Shown here piece after piece: positions 26,718-36,115 of a stretch of DNA of 64,000 nucleotides. Positions within the stretch are counted from its first letter, which is position 1; each line of letters starts with the position of its first letter. The position numbers and the translations under genes were made by a program. The DNA is from Candidatus Dormiibacterota bacterium (GTDB taxonomy: Bacteria; Chloroflexota; Dormibacteria; Dormibacterales; Dormibacteraceae). The DNA lies in assembly GCA_024280995.1 (NCBI GenBank), contig JAMXLM010000011.1, forward strand, positions 62,001-126,000, in the 5' to 3' direction. The notes under the pieces were generated by a model. The model made no database searches and had not been told where the DNA came from. It was given only the letters and a program-made list of their open reading frames with translations.

Positions 26718-27151
26718 TGGACGTGATCTAGCTCGCTCTTCAACCTCAACTCGACGTTTCCCTTGAGCGCCTGCGATACAGGGCAACCGTCCTTCGCCTC
26801 TTCGGCGAACTTCTCGAAGTCCTCCGCGCTGAGTCCGTGTATGTGTCCGCGGACCGTGATGGTGCTCGAGACGATGCCCTTTCCTGGCACGAATTCCACC
26901 TCGGCGGTTGTGGTCAGGCGCTCGGGGTCATGGCCTGCTTTGGCCAGACCGTTGGAAAGCGCCATCGAGTAGCACGCCGCGTGAGCCGCGGCGATCAGCT
27001 CCTCCGGGCTGGTTCCGCCCTGCGTTCTGTCTGCGCGATGGGCCCACGTGACCGGAAACTCGTTGAATGTTCCGCTCGCGACCTTGACCCGGCCCTTGCC
27101 ATGCATCAGGTCGCCTTCCCACGTCGCGTCAGCTCGACTGATCGCAGCCAT
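26714..27151 (-). CDS. OsmC/Ohr-family peroxiredoxin
   Basis: 145-residue thiol peroxidase of the OsmC type, reducing organic hydroperoxides. The two catalytic cysteines are visible in AAHAACYSMALSN and DGCPVSQALKGNVE, and the conserved Arg/Glu region is THRA/GGTSPEELIAAA-like. GGGGAGGTGGCGC precedes the ATG at 27151, a strong ribosome-binding site. It overlaps the preceding convergent gene by 4 bases. It fits with the nearby msrA as part of oxidative-stress defence. Confidence 0.9.
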   Translation of the reverse strand: MAAISRADATWEGDLMHGKGRVKVASGTFNEFPVTWAHRADRTQGGTSPEELIAAAHAACYSMALSNGLAKAGHDPERLTTTAEVEFVPGKGIVSSTITVRGHIHGLSAEDFEKFAEEAKDGCPVSQALKGNVELRLKSELDHVH

Positions 27152-27198
27152 GCGCCACCTCCCCAGTGAAGTACTCAACTTGCAGGATAGTTGTTGCC

Positions 27199-28518
27199 AT
27201 GGATCCGGTCGGCGAGGTCGCTTCCAGGCTCGAAGCCAGGGCGGCAAGCTACGTCAAGGACAATCGCCTGCCGGGCGCCGCGCTCGGAGTCGTCCACGGC
27301 GACAAACTGGCCTGGTGGGCGGGCGTCGGGTTCGCCGACATCGCCCGGCGCCAGGCTCCCGAACGCACCACGCTCTATCGAATCGCCTCGATCACCAAGA
27401 CCTTCACGGGGACGGCGATCATGCGCTTGCGCGACGCCGGCAAGCTGCGGCTGGACGACCCGATCGGCGTCCATGTTCCCGAGGTCGACCACCTCGAGGG
27501 AGTCACCATCGCCCGGCTGCTGTCACACGAGTCGGGGCTGCAGAGCGAGCCGCCCGGCACCGACTGGCGACGCGCGCGTTACGAAGGCCTGGTCGAGCGC
27601 AACCTGGAACGGGCGGAGGAGATCCAGACGCGGGTGCCGCCAAGCTCGCAGCACAAGTACTCGAACATGGGCGTGCAGCTTCTCGGCGAAGTCGTCTCGC
27701 GGGTCAGCGGCATGCCGTACGTCGACTACGTGCGCTCGCAGATCTTCGAGCCGCTCGGCATGAGCGGCACCGCCTTCGAACCCCTGTCCGATGTCCTCAG
27801 GAAGCGGTGTGCGACCGGCTATACGGGACGCTTCGTGTCAGACGACCTCGAACCTTCGGCGATCGCGCCGACGGTGTGGGCCGAGGGTGGCCTGTGGTCG
27901 TGCGTCGATGACCTCGGCCGCTGGCTTTCGTATCAGTTCAGCGACGACCCCACGCTGCGTGAGATGCATCGCCCGCGCCACCTTGTCGACGTCGGATGGA
28001 CGCAAGCCTTTGGGCTCGCGTGGTACGGCATGCGCAGAGGCGAGCAGATCTGGATCATGCACTCGGGCGCGCTCCACGGCTTTCGCTCCAACGTCTGCTT
28101 CGATCCGGTGAGCCGGGTGGGGGCGATCACGCTCATCAACGGCGTCGGCGACGCTTCGATGCTCTCCATGGACCTGGCCGAGATCGCGCGCACCGCGGTG
28201 ATGCAGTCGGCGCCGGCTATCGAGCCACCTGCACCGGCGCCGGTCGAGTATCTGCCCCTTCTGGGCATCTATTTCGACCACGACCTCGGGACGACGCGGC
28301 GCGTCGAGTGGCGCGACGGCCGGCTGGCGATAATCGCGCCCGACCTGCCGGCGTGGACGCCGACCCTCCGCCCCACCGAGGACCCGAACGTCTTTCTGAT
28401 CGACCCGGGTTTTCGCGAGTCGGGCGAGAACGCCGTCTTCACCCGCCTTCCCGACGGGCGCGTCGAGTCGATCTTCATCGCCGCCGGCACATGGATCAGG
28501 CTGCTTCCCGCCCGATGA
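27199..28518 (+). CDS. Serine hydrolase, beta-lactamase class C/esterase family
   Basis: 439 residues. SxxK is SITK (Ser64-Lys67), the YxN motif is YSN (KYSNMGVQLLGE), and the third motif is HSG (MHSGALHGFRS). The N-terminal domain is therefore a complete class-C-type penicillin-binding fold; a C-terminal extension of about 100 residues (LPLLGIYFDHDLG...) is a lipocalin-like domain often attached to such peptidases or esterases. There is no signal peptide, so a cytoplasmic esterase or D-amino-acid peptidase is more likely than a true beta-lactamase. It overlaps the cupin gene (ATGA). Confidence 0.85.
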   Translation: MDPVGEVASRLEARAASYVKDNRLPGAALGVVHGDKLAWWAGVGFADIARRQAPERTTLYRIASITKTFTGTAIMRLRDAGKLRLDDPIGVHVPEVDHLEGVTIARLLSHESGLQSEPPGTDWRRARYEGLVERNLERAEEIQTRVPPSSQHKYSNMGVQLLGEVVSRVSGMPYVDYVRSQIFEPLGMSGTAFEPLSDVLRKRCATGYTGRFVSDDLEPSAIAPTVWAEGGLWSCVDDLGRWLSYQFSDDPTLREMHRPRHLVDVGWTQAFGLAWYGMRRGEQIWIMHSGALHGFRSNVCFDPVSRVGAITLINGVGDASMLSMDLAEIARTAVMQSAPAIEPPAPAPVEYLPLLGIYFDHDLGTTRRVEWRDGRLAIIAPDLPAWTPTLRPTEDPNVFLIDPGFRESGENAVFTRLPDGRVESIFIAAGTWIRLLPAR

Positions 28519-28850
28519 AGGCCTTCGAGGTCCCCCAGCTCGATCCCCAGCCACGTGACGAGCAAGGTCACGGATACGTCGATTTCCTCGCCTCGGATCT
28601 CTTGAGCGTGGGGCTCTCGGTCTGGCCGGCCGGCTCGGTCGACGGGCAGCAACCGCACGAAGAGGACGAGGTTTACTACGTGATCAGCGGCCGGGGATCG
28701 ATCCGTGTCGCGGGTGAGGACCGGAGCGTCAAGGCGGGCAGTCTCGTGTTCGTGGCCGCGCATGTCGAGCACCGTTTTCACGACATCGTGGAAGACTTGC
28801 GCGTCCTTGTGTTCTGGGCGCCGCCGCACCGCGCCACGCGTCATTCTTAA
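28515..28850 (+). CDS. Cupin-domain protein
   Basis: 111-residue single-domain cupin. Motif 1 is QPHEEDEVYYVISGRG and motif 2 is AAHVEHRFHDI, with His and Glu residues that can bind a metal. Small cupins of this type may be isomerases, dioxygenases or sensors; nothing here identifies the substrate. It is coupled by a 4-base overlap to the serine hydrolase upstream and followed 4 bases later by the YbjQ-like gene. Confidence 0.82.
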   Translation: MKAFEVPQLDPQPRDEQGHGYVDFLASDLLSVGLSVWPAGSVDGQQPHEEDEVYYVISGRGSIRVAGEDRSVKAGSLVFVAAHVEHRFHDIVEDLRVLVFWAPPHRATRHS

Positions 28851-28854
28851 CGCC

Positions 28855-29196
28855 ATGTCGCAGCAACCCGTCCTCGTCACGACCACCGAACGGCCCGCCG
28901 GCTACGAGGTCAAGCAGTCGCTGGGCCAGGTCTTCGGCGTGGTGGTACGGAGTCGGGGCCTCGGCGGCAACATCATGGCCGGGCTGCGATCGCTTGGCGG
29001 CGGCGAGATCGTCGAGTACACCCGGCTCGTCGAAGACACGCGGAGGCACGCGGTCGACCGGATGATCGAAAACGCCCGGGCGATGGGCGCCAACGCGGTG
29101 GTGATGATGCGCTTCGACTCATCCGAGCTCGGCCAGACGATGACCGAGGTGGTCGCGTACGGAACCGCCGTGATCATCGAGCGCAGCGCCACATGA
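28855..29196 (+). CDS. YbjQ/UPF0145-family protein
   Basis: 113 residues matching the YbjQ (putative heavy-metal-binding) family: N-terminal VLVTTTERPAGYEV, central GLGGNIMAGLRSLGGGEI, and C-terminal MGANAVVMMRFDSSELG. Proteins of this family form pentamer-like rings; the proposed metal binding is not established for this member. It overlaps the next small gene by four bases. Confidence 0.85.
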   Translation: MSQQPVLVTTTERPAGYEVKQSLGQVFGVVVRSRGLGGNIMAGLRSLGGGEIVEYTRLVEDTRRHAVDRMIENARAMGANAVVMMRFDSSELGQTMTEVVAYGTAVIIERSAT

Positions 29197-29408
29197 CGCT
29201 GGTCTGGTTCCAGCTCGGGTCCCTGGTGATTGTCATCCTCATCGCCGTCGTCGGCTACTTCGTCTGGGATCGTCGCTATCGCGGCGCGACGACCGGCCCA
29301 TCTTTGAAACCCACCAGCGAGGTGTTCAGAGACCCGACTTCGGGCAAGCTGACCCGAGTCTACGAGGACCCGACAACGGGCAAGCGGGAGTACCGGGAAG
29401 AGCCGTAG
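29193..29408 (+). CDS. Small single-span membrane protein
   Basis: 71 residues. One N-terminal membrane helix (about 5-24) and a hydrophilic tail with a short internal repeat (RDPTSGKLTRVYEDPTTGKR), in which D-P-T-x-G-K recurs. Translationally coupled to the YbjQ-like gene by ATGA. No family assigned. Confidence 0.6.
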   Translation: MTLVWFQLGSLVIVILIAVVGYFVWDRRYRGATTGPSLKPTSEVFRDPTSGKLTRVYEDPTTGKREYREEP

Positions 29409-29455
29409 CTCGAGCGTTTTCGTTCGATCGGGAGGGGAAGACTGAATTCAGGAAC

Positions 29456-29896
29456 ATGAGTGACTCAAAGGTCCTGACCTGCCCGTCCTGTGCGCAGAAG
29501 AACCGCGTCCAGATCTCGGCCGCGGGCGTCCCGCACTGCGCCAAATGCGGCAAGCCGCTGCCCTGGTTGGGTGAGGTGTCCGGAGCCGACTTCGGTCTGG
29601 CGGTCGAGTCGAGCCCTGTGCCGGTCCTGCTGGATTTCTGGGCCCCATGGTGCGGCCCCTGCCGGATGGTCGCCCCCGCAGTGGAAAAGGTCGCCGTGGA
29701 CCTCGCCGGCCGCATCAAGGTGGCGAAGGTCAACACCGACGAGCAGCCGCAGCTGGGCGAGCGGTTCGGGGTTCGCAGCATCCCGACGCTGGTCCTGTTC
29801 GAGAACGGCCGGGAGAAGGAAAGAGTGGTCGGGGCCAGACCTGCCGCGGAGCTTCGCAGCTGGCTGGATTCGAAGCTTCACGCTCCCGCCCGTTAA
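29456..29896 (+). CDS. Thioredoxin with N-terminal zinc ribbon (TrxC-type)
   Basis: 146 residues. A zinc ribbon (Cys9, Cys12, Cys28, Cys31) precedes a thioredoxin domain with the classic WCGPC active site (Trp65-Cys69) and the cis-Pro in SIPTLVLFENG. This is the layout of thioredoxin 2 (TrxC), an oxidative-stress-resistant reductase of protein disulfides. The gene's last 4 bases overlap the end of the convergent acetate kinase gene. Confidence 0.93.
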   Translation: MSDSKVLTCPSCAQKNRVQISAAGVPHCAKCGKPLPWLGEVSGADFGLAVESSPVPVLLDFWAPWCGPCRMVAPAVEKVAVDLAGRIKVAKVNTDEQPQLGERFGVRSIPTLVLFENGREKERVVGARPAAELRSWLDSKLHAPAR

Positions 29897-30993
29897 GCCG
29901 GCTCCGCCAGCACCCTCCGCACCTCTCGCGCGACCTCGACGTCCTCCCGTGCTTTGACGACGAGGGTCGCCACCGCCGAGCCACGGGCGCTGATGTCGCA
30001 GTCCGCGGTGGCGCCGTCGTTCGACGCGGCGTCCAGCCGCGCGCCGAGAAATTCGAGCCCGGCGAGGGCCTGAGCTCGAACCGGCGCCGCGTTCTCCCCC
30101 ACCCCGCCGGTGAAGACGAGCGCATCGAGGCCGTTCATGGCGGCCGCCATCGCGGCGATCAGCGCACGCAAGCGATGGACGTAGACGTCGAACGCGAGCC
30201 CGGCGGCGGCATCGCCCTCATCGCGGCGGCGAAGGACCTCGCGCATGTCACTCGTTCCCGCCAGCCCCAGCAGGCCACCTTTGCGGTCGAGCGCCTCCGT
30301 CAGCTGAGCCTCCGTGAAGCCTGCGTGGCGTTCCAGGTACAACAGCGCGCCCGGATCGACCGTCCCCGACCGAGTCGCCATGACCAGGCCCTCGAGCGGC
30401 GTGAAGCCCATGGTCGTGTCGACAGAACGGCCCCGATTCACGGCCGCCAGTGACGCTCCCGAACCAAGGTGGCATGTGACGACGCGCAGGTCCCGGGGCG
30501 GTCGGGCCAGGATCTCTGCCGCGCGTCGCGATGCGTAGGAATGCGAGAACCCATGGAATCCGTACCTCCTGATGCCGAAGCGACTCCGCCAGTCCTCGGG
30601 CAGCGCATACGTCGACGCCGCGTCAGGCATGCCGGCGTGAAACGCGGTGTCGAAGCAGGCGACGCCTGGCACGCCGGTCAGCAGCTCCTGTGCCGCCGCG
30701 ATGCCCGCAAGCGCCGCGGGAAGGTGGAGCGGAGCCAGGTCGGTGATGCTCGTCAGGTAGTCGATCACGCCGTCGTCGATCCGCACCGACCGCGTGTAGC
30801 GCGGTCCGCCGTGCACGATTCGATGGCCGATCGCCTGGATCTCGGGCATGGATCGGATTGCGCTTGCAAGCTGCGACGAGTCGAGCTTTCCGTCGGTGAG
30901 CTCGAACTCGCGGTCGGCTGCGACCACGTCACCCTCCTCGACGACGCTGACCTTGAGCGAGCTCGAGCCCGCGTTGAGGGCTAGTACTCGCAC
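29893..30993 (-). CDS. ackA: Acetate kinase
   Basis: 366-residue enzyme interconverting acetyl phosphate plus ADP with acetate plus ATP. Motifs: NAGSSSLK at the N-terminus, GHRIVHGG, ACFDTAFHAGMP, RRYGFHGFSH, CHLGSGASLAAV and FTGGVGENA. It is slightly shorter than the usual 400 residues. The start is GTG 30993. Phosphoketolase, which makes acetyl phosphate, is encoded upstream on the same strand across a 199-base gap, so both probably form an acetate-yielding pentose/hexose phosphate shunt. The gap contains the second copy of structured element family 1, which is therefore part of the ackA leader. Confidence 0.94.
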   Translation of the reverse strand: MRVLALNAGSSSLKVSVVEEGDVVAADREFELTDGKLDSSQLASAIRSMPEIQAIGHRIVHGGPRYTRSVRIDDGVIDYLTSITDLAPLHLPAALAGIAAAQELLTGVPGVACFDTAFHAGMPDAASTYALPEDWRSRFGIRRYGFHGFSHSYASRRAAEILARPPRDLRVVTCHLGSGASLAAVNRGRSVDTTMGFTPLEGLVMATRSGTVDPGALLYLERHAGFTEAQLTEALDRKGGLLGLAGTSDMREVLRRRDEGDAAAGLAFDVYVHRLRALIAAMAAAMNGLDALVFTGGVGENAAPVRAQALAGLEFLGARLDAASNDGATADCDISARGSAVATLVVKAREDVEVAREVRRVLAEPA

Positions 30994-31016
30994 ACGCCTA
31001 GTCCCACGTCGCTATG

Positions 31017-31190
31017 GCGGCCGGGTTCATCCCGGCCGCGACTTGTTTTTTCTGACACCAGACGCCGCATGTGGAAGGCTTTAGAAGAGACTCAACCGTA
31101 CACCGGAAAGAGAGCAGGCCCGTCGCAACGCGACCAACCCTATAGGGCTCCCGCGCCTCGGCGCGGGAACACCTCCGGGTTTCCTCTCAT
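31017..31190. repeat. Structured intergenic element, family 1, copy 2
   Basis: Shares the conserved blocks of 5007-5162 in the same order. The first hairpin is 31017-31025 with 31031-31039 and loop TTCAT; relative to copy 1 the inner three pairs GAC/GTC are replaced by GGG/CCC, a compensated change. The middle variable part contains three other small hairpins (TCGC/GCGA, CCCTATAGGG, and an 8-bp CCCGCGCC/GGCGCGGG). The right edge CCGGGTTTCCTCTCAT ends 2 bases from the phosphoketolase stop. Seen from the minus strand it lies between phosphoketolase and acetate kinase. Confidence 0.65.
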
Positions 31191-31192
31191 AG

Positions 31193-33595
31193 TTAATACG
31201 GCCAGGTCCAGTCGCTGACCTCGGGCACATCCTGGCCGTGGTCGCGCGTGTACTGACGGCTGCGGAGCCGGTTGTCGACCATCTCCTGCCGGATGCTCGC
31301 CACCTTCGATCCGAGCGACGGCACGCGGTCGATCACGTCCATCACGAGGTGGAAGCGGTCGAGGTCGTTGAGCATCACCATGTCGAACGGCGTGGTGGTC
31401 GTGCCCTCCTCCTTGTAGCCGCGGACGTGGAGGTTTTGATGATTGGTCCGCCGGTAGGTCAGCCGGTGGATGAGCCACGGATAGCCGTGGTAGGCGAAGA
31501 TCACCGGCCGGTCACTTGTGAACACCTCGTCGAACTCGGCGTCCGGAAGACCATGCGGATGCTCGCTCGGCGGTTGCAGGCGCATGAGGTCGACGACGTT
31601 GACCACGCGCACCGCGAGATCCGGGAAGCAACGGCGGAGGATGTCGGCGGCCGCGAGCGTCTCGAGGGTCGGCACGTCGCCGGCGCAGGCCAGCACGACA
31701 TCGGGATCGCGGCCTTCGTCGGTGCTCGCCCACTGCCAGATCCCCAGGCCTCGCGCGCAGTGGGCGACGGCTTCGTCCATCGACATGTAGTTGAGCGCCG
31801 GCTGCTTGCCCGCGACGATCACGTTGACGTAGTTGCGGCTGCGCAGGCAGTGGTCGGCGACCGAGAGCAGGCAGTTCGCGTCCGGAGCGAGATAGACCCG
31901 GATCACCTCGGCCTTCTTGTTGGTGACGTGGTCGATGAAACCAGGGTCCTGGTGTGAGAAGCCGTTGTGGTCCTGCCGCCAGACGTGTGACGAAAGCAGG
32001 TAGTTCAACGATGCGATCGGTCGTCGCCACGGGATCGAACGCGTGGTCTTCAACCACTTTGCGTGCTGGTTGAACATCGAGTCGACGATATGGATGAACG
32101 CCTCGTAACAGTTGAACAGGCCGTGCCTGCCGGTCAGCAGATAACCCTCCAGCCAGCCCTCGCACATGTGCTCACTGAGGACCTCCATGACTCGACCATC
32201 CGGTGCAAGGTGGTCGTCACCGGGCACCGTCTGGGCGTCCCACGCCCTGTTGGTCACCTCGAAGACCGCACCAAGCCGGTTGGACACCGTCTCGTCCGGA
32301 CCCATGATCCGGAAGTTGTCCGGGTTCATCTTCACGATGTCGCGGAGGTAGGTCCCGAGAATGCGAGTCGCCTCGCTCGAGCTCTTCCCCGGCTTTGGCA
32401 CGTCGACCTTGTAGTCGCGAAAGTCCGGAAGGCGCAGGTCCTTCAGCAGCTCGCCGCCGTTGGCGTGCGGGTTCGCGCTCATTCGCCTTTCACCGTGCGG
32501 GGGCAGGCTCGAGATCTCATCGACCACCTTGCCTGACGCATCGAATAGCTCCCCCGGGCGATAGCTCCGGAGCCAGTCCTCGAGGATCTTCACGTGGTCG
32601 GGCTTGGTCGCGAAGTCCGTCACGGGGACCTGGTGCGCCCGGAACGTGCCCTCGATCTGCTCGCCGTCGACGACCTTGGGGCCGGTCCAGCCCTTGGGCG
32701 TGCGCATGACGATCATGGGCCAGGACGGTCGGGACCCATGACGATCGCTTTTGATCCGAGAGATCTCGTCCAGCGCCCAGTCGAGCGCCGCGGCCATCAG
32801 CTGATGGACCTTTGGCGGATCGTCTCCGCTGACGAACACCGGCGTGTAGCCGTACCCGACGAGCAGCTCGCGGAGCTCTGAGTCGGGTATGCGCGCGAGG
32901 ACGGTCGGGTTGGCGATCTTGTAGCCGTTGAGATGGAGGATCGGCAGCACCACACCGTCGTCGATCCGGTTGAGGAACTTGTTCGAGTGCCAGCTCGCGG
33001 CGAGCGGACCCGTCTCGGCCTCGCCGTCGCCGACGACGCAGAAGACGACCAGGTTCGGGTTGTCGAAAGCCGCGCCGTAGGCATGCACGAGGGCGTAGCC
33101 GAGCTCGCCCCCTTCGTGTATCGAGCCCGGAGTCTCAGGCGCGTTGTGGCTCGGGATTCCGCCGGGGAATGAGAACTGGCGGAAGAGCTTGCGCAAGCCC
33201 GTCTCATCCGTGCTCACATCCGGGTAGCGCTCGGTGTACGTGCCCTCGAGGTATGCATTGGCGACGCCCGCCGGCCCGCCGTGCCCGGGACCCATGACGT
33301 AGATGGCGTCGAGGTCGCGCTCCTTGATGACCCTGTTGGCGTGGGCGTAGATCAGGTTCAGGCCCGGCGTGGTGCCCCAGTGGCCGAGCAGGCGAGGCTT
33401 GATGTCTTCGAGCGCAAGGGCGCGCTTCAGCAGCGGGTTGTCGAGCAGGTAGATCTGGCCGACCGACAGGTAGTTGGCGGCTCGCCAATACGCGTCGATG
33501 AGGCGCAGCTCCTCGGCGCCAAGTGGCCGCGCGCCAGCGAGGTCAGGCGCTCCCTGGATACCTGTTTCGCCGGCGATCTCGCGCACCCCGACCAC
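31193..33595 (-). CDS. xfp: Phosphoketolase (xylulose-5-P/fructose-6-P)
   Basis: 800-residue thiamine-diphosphate enzyme splitting xylulose 5-phosphate (or fructose 6-phosphate) with phosphate into acetyl phosphate and an aldose phosphate. Conserved parts include [18 protein letters not shown], the GPGHGGPA region, [19 protein letters not shown] and the diphosphate/Mg segment [18 protein letters not shown] (shown in parts). Full length. The start is GTG 33595. It is followed on the same strand by ackA, giving ATP formation from acetyl phosphate; no phosphotransacetylase is in the window. Confidence 0.95.
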   Translation of the reverse strand: MVGVREIAGETGIQGAPDLAGARPLGAEELRLIDAYWRAANYLSVGQIYLLDNPLLKRALALEDIKPRLLGHWGTTPGLNLIYAHANRVIKERDLDAIYVMGPGHGGPAGVANAYLEGTYTERYPDVSTDETGLRKLFRQFSFPGGIPSHNAPETPGSIHEGGELGYALVHAYGAAFDNPNLVVFCVVGDGEAETGPLAASWHSNKFLNRIDDGVVLPILHLNGYKIANPTVLARIPDSELRELLVGYGYTPVFVSGDDPPKVHQLMAAALDWALDEISRIKSDRHGSRPSWPMIVMRTPKGWTGPKVVDGEQIEGTFRAHQVPVTDFATKPDHVKILEDWLRSYRPGELFDASGKVVDEISSLPPHGERRMSANPHANGGELLKDLRLPDFRDYKVDVPKPGKSSSEATRILGTYLRDIVKMNPDNFRIMGPDETVSNRLGAVFEVTNRAWDAQTVPGDDHLAPDGRVMEVLSEHMCEGWLEGYLLTGRHGLFNCYEAFIHIVDSMFNQHAKWLKTTRSIPWRRPIASLNYLLSSHVWRQDHNGFSHQDPGFIDHVTNKKAEVIRVYLAPDANCLLSVADHCLRSRNYVNVIVAGKQPALNYMSMDEAVAHCARGLGIWQWASTDEGRDPDVVLACAGDVPTLETLAAADILRRCFPDLAVRVVNVVDLMRLQPPSEHPHGLPDAEFDEVFTSDRPVIFAYHGYPWLIHRLTYRRTNHQNLHVRGYKEEGTTTTPFDMVMLNDLDRFHLVMDVIDRVPSLGSKVASIRQEMVDNRLRSRQYTRDHGQDVPEVSDWTWPY

Positions 33596-33611
33596 TCATG
33601 ATGGCACTCAC

Positions 33612-36098
33612 ATGACACCTGCCGAAGCGGCCGCTGCCGACCCGCAAGAGGTCCTGGCGGCCGTCGGCTCGAGCGTCGACGGCCTTTCGGCTGACGAAGC
33701 ACGTCGGAGGCTCGCGCAGACGGGCGCAAACGAGATCGGTCATGAGTCGCGGTCGCTCACGAAGATCATCGTCGAGCAGGCGCGCAACGGCATCAACCTG
33801 CTGCTCGCCGGAGCCGGCATCCTGACGATCGTCACCGGCGACCTGGTCGACGGCGCGATCATCCTGCTCCTGATCGTGCTCAACGTCGGGCTGAGCATCG
33901 TCCAGGAGTACCGCGCCGAGCTGGCGCTCGAGGCGCTTCGCAACTTGCTGCCGATGCAGACGCGCGTCGTCCGCGGCGGCTCCGAGATCGCCCTCCCCGC
34001 GAATCAGCTCGTGCCGGGTGACGTGGTGGTGATCTTCAGCGGCGATCTCGTCCCGGCCGACGTCAGGCTCTTCGAGAGCAACGGCCTGCAGGTCAACCAG
34101 GCGAGCCTGACCGGCGAGTCAGTGCCGCAGGAGAAGGATCCGAAGGCCGTGTCCAGCGACAGGCCGGTCGACTGGACGGACATGGCCTTCGCCGGCACGA
34201 CCGCTGTCGGCGGCGAGGGCAAGGGCGTCGTCGTGGCGACCGGGGCGCGCACTCAGTTCGGCCAGACCGCGGCGCTCGTCAAGGCAGCCCACGCGCACAG
34301 CGACTTCCAGGAGAACCTGACGAAGTTCGCGGGTTTCCTTCTCCGGTTCGGGCTGCTCCTCGCCGCCGCGGTCTTCCTCGCGAACGCGCTGCTGGGCCGG
34401 GGTGTGCTCACGTCGCTGACCCTCGCGCTTGCGCTCTCCCTGGGCATCGTCCCGGAGGCGCTGCCGGCAGTCAGCGCGACGACCCTGGCGCTGGGGGCGC
34501 GCGTCCTGGCCCGGAAGAAGGTGCTCGTACGCAGGCTCGCCGCCGTCGAGGACTTCAGCGCCATCGACACGCTGTGCAGCGACAAGACCGGCACCATCAC
34601 CGAGAACCGCACCCAGCTGATCGAATCGTGGTCGCTGGTCCCGAAGGACGAGCTCTTGACGAAGGCGGTGCTGTGCACGAGCTATCCAGAGCGCGGCGTC
34701 AACGTGATCGACGACGCGATCATCGCGGCGGGCTCCTACCTCGACCTGACGGCGGCGATGAAGGAGCCGCGAAAGCGGGTGCAGGAATTCAGCCCGGTGA
34801 CGAAGCAGATGTGCGTTTCCGTCGGTCAAGAGCTGATCTTCAAGGGCGCCGCGGAGAAGCTTGTCACACGCAGCCGGAGCCTCCGCACCCCGGACGGCGA
34901 CAAGCCCCTCGACGGCGACACCTCCAAGCAGGTGGCCGCTCAGATCGCGCGGCTCCAGGCGGATGGCTCTCGCGTGCTTGCGGTGGCGATCGCGCCCGAA
35001 GGCTCGGCGCAGGACTCAAACCAGCTGACGCTGATCGGCCTGCTCGCCCTTTCGGATCCGCCCCGCCCCGGGGCGGCGGAGGCGCTCAAAGAGGCCGGCA
35101 ACCTTGGCGTCGAGGTCAAGATCGTGACGGGCGACGCGCGGCCTCGCGCCGCCGCGCTTGCGCGGGCGATCGGGCTTGACATACCCGACAGCGCCATCGT
35201 CTCCGCGAGCGAGATGCAGGGCGGCAACGTCGAGAAGGTCGCGCTCGGGGGCCGGATCTTCGCCGAGGTGGTGCCGGCGGACAAGTTCCACCTGGTCCAG
35301 GCGCTGCAGCACCTCAAGCGTCACGTCGCGGTCACGGGCGACGGCGTCAACGACGCGCCGGCCCTTCAGGCTGCGGACGTCGGCATCGCGCTTGCCAGCG
35401 GCACGGACGCGACCAAGGGCGCCGCCGACCTGGTGCTGCTCGAGGACAACCTGCAGGTCATCGTCGACGGGATTCGCGAAGGCCGGCGGACGTTCACGAA
35501 CATCAATCGCTACCTGCTTTACACGATGGTCGGCAACTTCGCCAACGTGGTGATCGTCGCGTTTGCCTCGCTCGTGCTGCCCTACCTGCCGCTGCTGCCG
35601 GAACAGCTGCTGCTCCTGAACCTGCTCTCCGACCTGCCCATGCTGGCGCTCGCAACCGACGTCGTCGCGTTCGACGACCTGGCCACGCCGAGGCGCTGGG
35701 ACGTGCGGCGTCTCATCGAGATCTCTGTGTTTCTCGGCATCCTCAACGCCGTCATGGCGTTTGGCCTGCTGAGGTTCTTCCAGCACCGGCCAGAAGAGGT
35801 GGTGCATGCGGTGTGGTTCCTTTTCCTCGGCTCGACCGGGCTCTTCATCCTGTTCGCGGTCCGAGGCAAGGGGTGGTTCTTCAGCAGGCCGTGGCCAAGC
35901 ACGCCGGTGCTGCTTGCCATCGGCGCGGCCTTCGTCGTGACCGTCGCTTTCGTCAACGTGCCCGCGGTCAAGACGCTGCTGCACTTCGGCGACCTGAGCC
36001 CCCTCGAGCAGCTCGGCATCATCGCCTACTCGGTCGGCTACGTCGTCATCGCCGACCTGCTCAAACGTGAGCATGCCCTGATCCACGGCCATAGATAA
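33612..36098 (+). CDS. P-type cation ATPase, P3-like
   Basis: 828-residue ion pump. N-terminal cation-ATPase domain; actuator motif LTGESVPQEKD; membrane helix 4 motif PEALPAV; phosphorylation site CSDKTGTITEN; nucleotide-domain FKGAAEK; hinge GDGVNDAPAL. PEALP in place of PEGLP, together with the arrangement RRLAAVEDFSAIDTLCSDK, points to the P3 group (MgtA-type Mg2+ or Pma1-type H+ pumps) more than to Ca2+ pumps. The ion is not certain. The ATG at 33612 lies 16 bases from the divergent phosphoketolase start, so both promoters must overlap coding sequence or be leaderless. Confidence 0.88.
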   Translation: MTPAEAAAADPQEVLAAVGSSVDGLSADEARRRLAQTGANEIGHESRSLTKIIVEQARNGINLLLAGAGILTIVTGDLVDGAIILLLIVLNVGLSIVQEYRAELALEALRNLLPMQTRVVRGGSEIALPANQLVPGDVVVIFSGDLVPADVRLFESNGLQVNQASLTGESVPQEKDPKAVSSDRPVDWTDMAFAGTTAVGGEGKGVVVATGARTQFGQTAALVKAAHAHSDFQENLTKFAGFLLRFGLLLAAAVFLANALLGRGVLTSLTLALALSLGIVPEALPAVSATTLALGARVLARKKVLVRRLAAVEDFSAIDTLCSDKTGTITENRTQLIESWSLVPKDELLTKAVLCTSYPERGVNVIDDAIIAAGSYLDLTAAMKEPRKRVQEFSPVTKQMCVSVGQELIFKGAAEKLVTRSRSLRTPDGDKPLDGDTSKQVAAQIARLQADGSRVLAVAIAPEGSAQDSNQLTLIGLLALSDPPRPGAAEALKEAGNLGVEVKIVTGDARPRAAALARAIGLDIPDSAIVSASEMQGGNVEKVALGGRIFAEVVPADKFHLVQALQHLKRHVAVTGDGVNDAPALQAADVGIALASGTDATKGAADLVLLEDNLQVIVDGIREGRRTFTNINRYLLYTMVGNFANVVIVAFASLVLPYLPLLPEQLLLLNLLSDLPMLALATDVVAFDDLATPRRWDVRRLIEISVFLGILNAVMAFGLLRFFQHRPEEVVHAVWFLFLGSTGLFILFAVRGKGWFFSRPWPSTPVLLAIGAAFVVTVAFVNVPAVKTLLHFGDLSPLEQLGIIAYSVGYVVIADLLKREHALIHGHR

Positions 36099-36115
36099 GA
36101 TGCCCGCGATGACCA

